From: Oncomelania hupensis
Lineage: Eukaryota > Mollusca > Gastropoda > Littorinimorpha > Pomatiopsidae
Direction: 5' to 3'
DNA length: 64,000 bases
NCBI GenBank assembly: GCA_036898135.1
Contig: CM072511.1
Span: forward strand, 48,755,081-48,819,080
The notes beneath the pieces are model-generated. The model had not been told where the DNA came from and did no database searches. It was given only the letters and a program-made list of their open reading frames with translations. Shown here piece after piece: positions 56,446-64,000 of this stretch (within the stretch, counting starts at the first letter, position 1; each line of letters starts with the position of its first letter). Both the position numbers and the translations under genes were made by a program.

Positions 56446-57317
56446 GTATAAAACATCCGGCGACGAAGACATAAGACTATAACTTTAAGAACAAATAATA
56501 AATAGTAGCCCTAATATAATTATTTCGTCTGTGTCAACTAAGCGTGATTCTGCGTTGTACTTGCAGTGAATGGGCAATATATGAAATTAATGTATAGTAT
56601 TTTGTAGTGTCTTTCTTCTGAATTTGATTGATTAGCTGGCTGTTTTCATCATCTCGATGAAAAATACGTCACTAAAACAACTTACCTTGCAATTAATTTT
56701 CCCTTAAAAAATTGTGAGTCCTAAAGTACAATAATTCTATCCTTACGCGTTATAAAACATTGTTAATATTTTTATTTTTTTATTTACCTTATTGTCCCTT
56801 TTCTATAGGGAAATACGTGGCAGTAGCAGTATAATACAATAAAACAAACTGTGCATGGCGTCTGCCTTATTTATCAGGAATGTACTGATTAGAATTAAAA
56901 TTAAATCTTTACAATTGCTTTCAGGAACACGCCTACTTCTGAGAAAAAGTCAAGTAATGAGTGTGATCCTCATTGAAGGTCAAATTACTATGCTCATATC
57001 ACTATTTTTTTTAAAAAATCAATACTTTATAAAGTCCTACCGTGGCAAAAGTAAAGTTGCCTCGTATCTTGAAGACTGAAATGATAACATCATGCGCCCG
57101 TATACAAGAATGTTCTTTTCCAATTACTGTATATGAAACTGTTTATTTTACATTGTTGTGTGCACTAGTTTTGATATGGCACAACTATAATAGTTCGGAG
57201 GGCAAGGCGTCTGTTGGGGAAGGAAGGTGGGTGTGGGTGTTTGAGTGTGTGTGTGAGTGTGTGTGTGCGCGCGTTTTGTTTGTGTGTGTGCGCGCGTGTG
57301 TGTGTGGTTGTGTGTGT

Positions 57318-57350
<33 letters not shown>

Positions 57351-57429
57351 TGCTTTTGGCTTTATAAACAACTATAACTATAACTATGTCTTATAAACTG
57401 CGTTGTGTGTCTGTTGAGTGTAGTATCAT
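56446..57429. other. Intergenic stretch without supported genes
   Basis: AT-rich; contains imperfect (TG)n at about 57243-57350. Nothing else recognised. Confidence 0.5.
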
Positions 57430-57500
57430 TGTAAAGCGCATAGAGCTGTTGGATATATGCGCTATATCAAATTGCTTGCAATGAATAAATAAAATAAATA
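57430..57500 (+). repeat. SINE/L2-like 3' tail
   Basis: GTAAAGCGCATAGAGC, then ATATGCGCTATATC and an AATAAATAAAATAAATA tail, a form common at 3' ends of L2-like LINEs and their SINEs. Confidence 0.5.
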
Positions 57501-57502
57501 AG

Positions 57503-57658
57503 TATTTGGACATGCGGCGCCTCTGCCTTCGCGAGCGCCTATGCCTATGCCTATGACGCGTCTCCCTTCTCTTGTGTGCGTGATCGATACTCAAGAGAAG
57601 GGAGCCGCGTCATAAGCATGGACGCTCGCGTTGGTATAGGCGCTCGCGTGTCCAAATA
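57503..57658. mobile_element. Fold-back element
   Basis: Imperfect palindrome: TATTTGGACATGCG at the left pairs with CGCGTGTCCAAATA at the right, and GACGCGTCTCCCTTCTCTTG with CAAGAGAAGGGAGCCGCGTC near the centre. Its right half is related to 59588-59663. Confidence 0.7.
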
Positions 57659-57721
57659 CAAGCGCCTGTGCTTTTTCAGTGTACAAAAAACCGGTTTTCA
57701 ACAGGGCCAAGTAGTTGTTAC

Positions 57722-57773
57722 AGTCTCCTCTCTGAAAATCCTTACCGGGAAGAGAGGGGACTATAAACTGATT
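57722..57773. repeat. 52-base hairpin repeat, copy 2
   Basis: Same sequence as 46729-46780 by eye, followed by a T run. Confidence 0.75.
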
Positions 57774-57984
57774 TTTTTTTTTTTAAAAGGGCCAAGTAAT
57801 AATGTAAAAACAAGACAGTACTAGGAGCAGGTTTGAATGCGGAACTTCCCCAAACACATCACTATGAAGTATACACGTCATACCGTTCATAAATTCCGTA
57901 AACAATTATGCAAAACCGTCCCATCCACCACCACCACCCCAATTCGCCCCGACCAACCCTCCTAAAAATAATAAACTTGACTTT

Positions 57985-58343
57985 TGTATTTTCTGGAAAT
58001 ATTTTGAAATAGGGAAGAGCGAATAAGAACTAGCCAAATGTCGATATGTCCGTCAGTCGGTCCGTTGGGCGCCATATCTCGAGAACCACAGAACGAATTT
58101 TGACCAAACTTCGTAGGAATTTTACCTAGGTTAGTGGCCTGTCCTGCCTCCCGTGCCATCAATTTAGCTCTACCGCAAAGGTCAAGGTCACTGGAGTCAT
58201 TTTGTTGCTAAACAAGTTGTGCCCCTATCCTATAGGTCAAGGTCACTGGAGTCATTTTGTTGCTAAACAAGTTGTGCCCCTATCCTATAGGTCAAGGTCA
58301 CTGGAGTCATTTTGTTGCTAAACAAGTTGTGCCCCTATCCTAT
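57985..58343 (+). repeat. Dispersed non-coding repeat, copy 3, with three 55-base tandem units
   Basis: 58179-58343 is exactly three 55-base units starting AGGTCAAGGTCACTGG and ending CCCCTATCCTAT. The region to the left resembles 47930-48060. Confidence 0.85.
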
Positions 58344-58620
58344 TCTATCCTATCCCGTAACCCAAAGGTCGTTGGGGCACCACATATGATCGTTTAACTA
58401 GCGTACTCCATCCTCCACTGTTCTCAGCAACCCTTGTGGCTTCGTTCAGTGTCAAACCAGTCCATTCTCGAATGTTGTCCTCCCACCTCTTTTTCTGTAT
58501 TCCTCTTCTTCTGCTGTGAGCCTGTCTTCGTGGTGTCCAATGGCTGGTGTGACGGTCTGTCGGACTTCGTTGTTGGTGATGTGCTGGGTATAGAAAATGC
58601 CCAGAAGTCTTCTGTAGCAC
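58337..58620 (-). mobile_element. LINE 3' fragment, copy 3
   Basis: Minus strand: Arg-rich stretch, KKRWEDNIREWTGL and VKRSYVVPQRP, ending in a (GGATA)-type tail (CCTAT units on the plus strand). Related to, but not the same subfamily as, the other copies. Confidence 0.7.
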
Positions 58621-58689
58621 CTCATCTACATGCTTTGTATTCTTCGTTGTACATTAGATGTTTTGATCAATATTCTCAATAACGGCAGA

Positions 58690-59215
58690 AGTGATTTTGT
58701 TGAGTTTTAATATACAGTTATTTCAAATGATGGACTATCCTTCAGTAGCAGTGTGGTTGTCGGTCAGTTGGTCGGTGGTTTGGTACGTCGCTCCGAATGT
58801 TACTTTTATGTTCAAAACACACTTTTGGCCTTATTTCAACAATGACTTCAACGAAATTCATCTTTTTTTTTTCTTTTGGAGATACTTTACCTACTGCTAA
58901 GCATTTTAGATTATTTCTATTTGTATTTTTTCAAAAGGTAAAAATCGTTGTGCTTCACAATTTTCTAAAACACGTGTAACGCTTTATCTAAATATTATCT
59001 GAGCCGATTTAGGTAAGGTTTTGCTTGCATAATTCGGACAGTGGCCTATCATTCCATATTTTCTTTTGCATCGTTATGATAAAGCCGAGTCCCTACACCA
59101 CCAAGAAAACTAACTCTTTCGAACATGTTTATTTTTCGGTTGTTTGTGTAGAAATACTTTTGAATGACTTGACATCTTGTTCCATATCGACATTGTATTA
59201 CAGTCTATATATTGC
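58690..59215 (+). repeat. Dispersed non-coding repeat, continuation of copy 3
   Basis: Matches the right half of 47930-48580 (GTGGTTGTCGGTCAG, GAGCCGATTTAGG, ATCATTCCATATTTTC). The LINE fragment at 58337-58620 interrupts it. Confidence 0.6.
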
Positions 59216-59587
59216 ATGACTCAAGTTCCATAGTTCAAGCACTCTTTTATTTTATTTATTTACAAATTTGATTTAAGTTTTCTCTGTTGTGTGTGTGGTC
59301 CCCCCTCCCCCCCACCTCCCTCCGCACGCCCCATGGTACAGTAATGAATGACAAAAGTGAAGTACAAAATGTGCAATAACAGCGAGGGTGGGAAGTGTAT
59401 TTTACATGCTTACAGATTAGAACTAAATAATGCACACATTGTTGTATAGAGAATCTAAAAGGCGTTCACACTATAATTGATACACTGGAAAAAAAGAAAA
59501 AGAAAAAGATTAAAATAAATCGATATCTTCGGGAGAAAGGACATTAATTTGGCGTATCTGCTATGATTATTTTCCATACAGCGTAGC

Positions 59588-59663
59588 ACAGGCGCTTGTA
59601 CTTGGACTCGCGAGCGCCTTTGGCGCGTCTCCCTTCTTTGTACATGATAGGTACAAACCTATG
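59588..59663. mobile_element. Short element related to the 57503 fold-back
   Basis: ACAGGCGCTTGTACTTGGAC and GCGCGTCTCCCTTCT match the complement of the right half of the fold-back element. CAGCGTAGC flanks it on both sides (59579-59587 and 59664-59672), a 9-bp direct repeat. Confidence 0.6.
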
Positions 59664-59672
59664 CAGCGTAGC

Positions 59673-61019
59673 TAGCCTTGAGACACTCACAGCAGACGTT
59701 GGCCATTGTTTTGCAGGATTTGTTGAAATTAATTCGTGCCCACGCGTAACAGAGAAAAAGAAGCGTCGGGCCGTTGACTGTGGCGCGCGTGGTCTGATTA
59801 AGCCTTAACTTTCTCCCCCCCCCCCCCCCCCATATCTCCTCCACCCCTCCCCCAAAACAAAAAAAAATAAATAAAAGAAGAAGTCTGTTTACGGTATCCA
59901 GACAGACTCTAATTTTTTGGCCCCACCCTAAACTTGTTTGGGGGGATCGTCTGGAATTTTTTTTTTTTTTTAAAGCCACAAAATATTCGTACCCAAGGTG
60001 GAAAAGGTACCACAACAAAAAAAAAGTCTACCCTATTTCGTTTCCTATGTTACCATAAACAGACATATTATTTTTGTTGGACCTTTCCTTAGTACTTTTA
60101 TATCAAGGTCTCAGACTCCAAGAGTTTTTTTCTTGTTTTTTTTTTTTAATACAATTTTACATAAATTGAACGGGTCTTAAAATAGACTGCGCATTTTTAT
60201 TACGTTGGATGTTTACATGAATCACTGTTGAAACGATTGAACCGCCTTCTTTTGGGATAACTCTTCTAGTTCGTTTATAAAGATCTATTTGAAAAATGCG
60301 ATGATCCGCGATTTTCGCTGAGAAGAGTTTAAGACCTTGATAGAAAAGTACTGAGAGGGACGCGTTATATGAAAAGGACGTTACCCTTACCTTTTTATCC
60401 AGATACGAGCGACTGTGTCCTCACCATAGTCGGCCGAGTCTGAAGAGGTAATATAGTTGCCTCACCAGGCTCAAAGGCTCAACTACAATGTATGATTGTT
60501 GTCATTTCATTTTGGCGCCAAAAAGGCGGGTTTTTTTGTTTTTTTTTTGGGGGGGGATGGGGTTGGGGGGAGAGAAAGCTTACGTCATGTCTTTTGTTTC
60601 GTCATTATCTGGCTGTGCGTCACATAGCTATGGATGGTGTATGACCTACAGCGATGCCTACATGTTGGTCTTGGCCTTTTCTTGCATCGATCTTATGGCT
60701 GGCCCTCATCGAGCGACAGGAAGCCAGGTAAACTTAACAAAATGTACTGAGATCATGAGGATTTACCATCAAGTAGGCACAGTAAGTGGACAATTTCGAA
60801 ACTGAAATGGCGTGCGTTTTATCTATTCTAGGCCAACATGATACGCCAAACAGTTTGGTAGTTTTTTTTTTTTTAATTACTTAGTTATTTATATAGTAGG
60901 AGAATCTGGATTGAAGATGTGATCATAGTATAGTGGTGCGTGGACACACACAAAATATTGGCATGATTTGGATCGAACATGGTTTTGACCGGTTGTACAG
61001 TCACGAAATGTTCACCACT
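59673..61019. other. Intergenic stretch without supported genes
   Basis: Contains homopolymer runs (C at about 59816-59830, T at about 59959-59970, and GT-rich 60531-60570). No family signature in any frame. Confidence 0.5.
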
Positions 61020-61740
61020 TTCAGCTAAATTATCTTTATTTAGAAGCGTATTTTCTAAATAATAATTTATTTACAAACAATGTAAGATTTCTCTAAATAA
61101 TATATTTTGTCGGTAAATAACTTATATTTACCTAAATACTATATTGTTTAGGTTAATAATTCAAGTCCGACAGACCATCACACAAGCCATTGGACAACAC
61201 GATGACCTGCTCACAGTGGTGAATAAACGGAAACTCCGATGGTATGGCCACGTCACCAGATCATCAGGTCTTGCAAAGACCATCCTGCAAGGCACAGTGC
61301 AAGGAGGTAGAAGAAAGGGAGACCGAAAAAGAGGTGGGAGGACAACATTCGAGAATGGACTGGTTTGACACTGAGCGAAACCATCAGGGTTGCTGAGGAC
61401 AGGGAAAGTTGGAGTACGCTGGTTAAACGATCATCTGTGGTGCCCCTACGACCTCCGAGTTACGGGATAGGATAGGATAGGATAATAATTCATAAAATAG
61501 GTAAATAAGGCATCGTTGCTAGAGAAGGAGCCATTTACCTATAGAATGCATTATTTAGCAGATTGTGTGAAATAATGTATTATTTAGAAATGTTTCTACA
61601 TGATGATTTGTTTACCTATATAATGCATTATTTAGCAGAATTTGCTAAATAATGTTTTATTTAGAAGATGTTGCTAAATAATGCATTATTTACGTAAACA
61701 GTTCGTTGTTTAGGGACTGCAATTTTCATTATTTAGAGAA
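61020..61740. repeat. Array of TAAATAATGCATTATTTA-like palindromic units
   Basis: Many copies of TTATTTAG / CTAAATAA with GCATTATTTAGCAG spacing. A LINE fragment (61168-61483) sits inside it. Similar units recur at 62250-62320. Confidence 0.65.
61168..61483 (+). mobile_element. LINE 3' fragment with (GGATA)n tail, copy 4
   Basis: Best preserved of the four. It encodes RQTITQAIGQHDDLLTVVNK, KRKLRWYGHVTRSSGLAKTI, an Arg/Gly/Lys stretch, then a frameshift before the W-E-N region. Ends ACGGGATAGGATAGGATAGG. Confidence 0.78.
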
Positions 61741-62320
61741 TTCGCAGATACAAGTCGTGTTACTGTGAGTTGCGTGTAGTGATAAAGAAAATTGTAAAAT
61801 CCTAATTTTACGCTGTTTTGCGATTTAAAATGAGGCAACTGCTTTCTTTTATTCTTTTTTTTAATTATGTTCGCAACAGTATTAATATATGAAACGGTAA
61901 CGGATCCGGAAAGGAGGGATCCATCATTATTTCTGCATTGGCGGGATTATCTTCAGAGTAAACGGTGATCTTGTGAAGAAAACAAAAAAAAAGCAGTAGC
62001 GTTGATTCCAATTTTTCAGCAAATCAATACTCCTGTTACTGCCACTTCTTCTACATCTATATCTCTGCGTTTTGGAGTAAATAAATACAAAAGGAAAGCA
62101 TTCGAGTTATTTCTTCTGACGGAGATACTGAAAACGCTGAACACTCCCGCACAAAATTGACCTGGATCTTTCGTTCGTGTTCGGGACGTTTATTTATACA
62201 AAGCAGTCAAATTATAAAAGCCAAGTTTTCAAGCGAATCCTGGAATCCCCTAAATAATGACAAATGCAGTCCCTAAACAATGAATTGTTTACGTAAATGA
62301 TGCATTGTTTAGCAACATCT
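61666..62320. mobile_element. Inverted-repeat element with 71-base arms
   Basis: 61666-61736 and 62250-62320 are inverted copies, about 90% identical by eye (AGATGTTGCTAAATAATGCA... to ...TTTAGCAACATCT). The 513-base spacer has no coding frame. Confidence 0.72.
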
Positions 62321-62457
62321 TTGTCTTGGTAGTCAGAGTAGTAAGTGTGAATAACACTATTGGTTTCTAGCAGTTGTAACCTTCCCTTACAAACCTAACC
62401 GAGTTATCATCGTCTTTTTTGCTGACCAAATGTCTGAGTGAAACAGTCATGTCATCT

Positions 62458-62523
62458 CTCCCTCTCCCTCTCCCGCCCTCTTTCTCTCTCTCTCACACAC
62501 ACATACGCACACACACACACACA

Positions 62524-62562
<39 letters not shown>
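62458..62562 (+). repeat. (CT)n/(CA)n/(CT)n microsatellite
   Basis: CT-rich tract, then (CA)n, then pure (CT)n. Confidence 0.92.
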
Positions 62563-62608
62563 CAGAGCCCTTTTTACCAGAGCTAAGGAGATAAACCTAT
62601 TGTTTCAG

Positions 62609-62775
62609 GATGATGCACATGGCTGAGGAGATGAAGGTCGCTGACGATGGACTGTATGACGGTGTTCCTGGCAGGCTGGTCAATCATAGGAGCGCTAGGC
62701 AAGTCATATTGCAAGGACCAAGCCAGACTGATTTGGATACTGAACAGCAGGCTATTCAAATTCTTCGACAATTAG
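62609..62775 (+). CDS. Possible single exon of an unrecognised gene
   Basis: An open frame of 55 codons bounded by a good acceptor (TTGTTTCAG) and a good donor (TTAG|GTAGAT), with balanced codon use and no repeats. It encodes a polar segment with DDGLYDGVPGRLVN and TDLDTEQQAIQILRQL. Not recognised; other exons would lie outside the window. It could also be chance. Confidence 0.3.
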
Positions 62776-62859
62776 GTAGATCTTTATATATATAAAACAT
62801 TATGTTTGAAGATTGCTGCTATAAGCCTACGTCAGATCAGTTCCGTTGTTATCAGACAG

Positions 62860-63110
62860 TTGAAGCCACTAAAACTTGTGTGCTTTCCAGACTAGATTAT
62901 TGTACTTTCTGTTTTTATGCCTACATCAGATTATTAGTAAATTACAGAAAGTTCAAAACTCAGCATGCAGCAAGACATATCTTTAAGGTTAAAAAGCGAG
63001 ATAACGTCAAGCCACTACTCTATAAACTACACTGGCTTCCAATACAAGCCCGGATTGACAATAATAGTATAAATTATCTGTTCTTTGTCACAATTTCTTT
63101 TCTGATCTCG
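62860..63110 (+). pseudogene. LINE reverse-transcriptase C-terminal relic
   Basis: Reads SRLDYC, then AARHIFKVKKRDNVKPLLYK and LHWLPIQARID, the familiar C-terminal RT motif set of Jockey/CR1/L2-like LINEs (LDYCN ... AARL ... HWLP ... RI). Interrupted and truncated. Confidence 0.75.
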
Positions 63111-63289
63111 CGACATGAATCGTTATGTTGGTTGGTTGGTTGTTTTATTAATGTCTTCTTCATTCAAATGATAAGACGCGTTCGCACGCACTCATGCACG
63201 TACACGCACGCACGCATAAAATCTACACTTGTAACAATACTAAATATTCCATAGAAAGATTTGATATTTTATTAAGAGCCATTAATATC

Positions 63290-64000
63290 GCAATTAATTC
63301 AGCAGTGAGAATGGAATACCCTCTAGTCTACCTAAATAATATGATTCTGATATATTAAAATCCGGTATTACGAACGCTGATCCTGCTTCACCTGTTTCAA
63401 AAACAGAACCATCTGTGTGTATTTTTAAATGTCCATAATACTTTTCATACATATGATTTCGTGCTTCAACCGCCGTGAAATGTATGTTATGATTCTTATT
63501 TATATTACAATAATGAATATCATAAGTTGTCTTTTCAATTTCCCACATAGGTACTGGTGAAATTATAGCTTTTTGAGAATTTTCAATATGCATGAAATCC
63601 ACTATAATAAGATCTTTCGTAAAGGTACCTATAGTTTGGTAAGAGTGCACTTTTTGGGGAAAGCTAAGCCAAATTGGACGAACAGCTCTTCGACAGTACT
63701 GTTGTGAACTGCGCTGCGCTTACTATGTATAAGCTTATGGCACAAGATAACTTTTCCCCATTCATCAAGGGGAATAATACCTGCAAGTTTATATGCCTCT
63801 ATAGTTGTATGACTTGGGACCCCTAGCGCTAATTTTTTTGCTTATTGTCTAAACTTTGTAATTTATTTATGGGCTCAAAAATACGCTTCCTGTCCGTATG
63901 TTAATTTGGATCTCACTAAAGCAGAGGCTAAATGAATCAGTGTTTTTACATCTAGTCCCCAATTTTGTCTGCTAATAATTTTCAATAAATTATAACTTTT
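63290..64000 (-). pseudogene. LINE reverse-transcriptase and RNase H relic, runs off the window
   Basis: From the right edge on the minus strand: an RT C-terminal piece (KIISRQNWGLDVKTLIHLAS, RSKLTYGQEAYF then a stop), a shifted frame with LGVPSHTTIEAYKLAGIIPL, and an RNase H start with HTDGS and AGSAFVIP (around 63340-63420). This order fits RNase-H-bearing non-LTR elements of the I/Jockey/R1 type. At least one stop and one frameshift; the 5' part lies beyond 64000. Confidence 0.75.

Noticed and set aside
58179..58343. CRISPR-like repeat array
   Set aside because: Three contiguous identical 55-base units without spacers, in a eukaryotic genome.

Overview
This window reads as a repeat-rich animal nuclear genome, most likely a lophotrochozoan and probably a mollusc. 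That assignment is inference. It rests on intron-bearing animal genes (a DEG/ENaC channel, LACC1, IQCK, a secreted ShK peptide), very abundant microsatellites, tRNA-headed SINEs and large Ty3-type LTR retrotransposons. Nothing looks bacterial.

Layout. Positions 1-14853 are a triple nest. An old, internally deleted Ty3-type element on the minus strand (element C) has its integrase gene split by a plus-strand element of a second family (element A, 1268-11171). Element A in turn carries a tRNA-derived SINE in its 3' LTR. Positions 15640-17345 hold a small secreted ShK-domain peptide gene (+). Positions 17757-19265 are a solo LTR of the element C family with a perfect 5-bp target duplication. Positions 22190-31090 hold a seven-exon DEG/ENaC (ASIC-like) channel gene (-), whose introns contain a 1.28-kb (GATA)n array, several SINE/LINE fragments and a G-rich minisatellite. 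Positions 32991-41340 are a structurally intact Ty3-type element (element B) with two 1614-bp LTRs that appear to differ at about four sites and one uninterrupted 1517-codon gag-pol frame. LACC1 (-, 44155-46641) and IQCK (+, 49460-52244) form a divergent pair. Positions 52245-64000 have no clear gene. They hold a MITE with 109-bp inverted repeats, a second inverted-repeat element, fold-back elements, LINE 3' fragments with a (GGATA)n tail and two LINE reverse-transcriptase relics.

The most notable signal is the pol order of the Ty3-type elements. In A and B the order is protease, integrase, reverse transcriptase, RNase H. That is the Ty1/copia order, although the domains are Ty3-like. It defines the Gmr1-like group, which was described from deuterostomes. 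Element B is young and intact.

The host genes look functionally unrelated to each other. Exon limits were placed by hand from splice signals, reading frame and family knowledge. Many short open frames in the window are microsatellite translations or antisense shadows and are left out.
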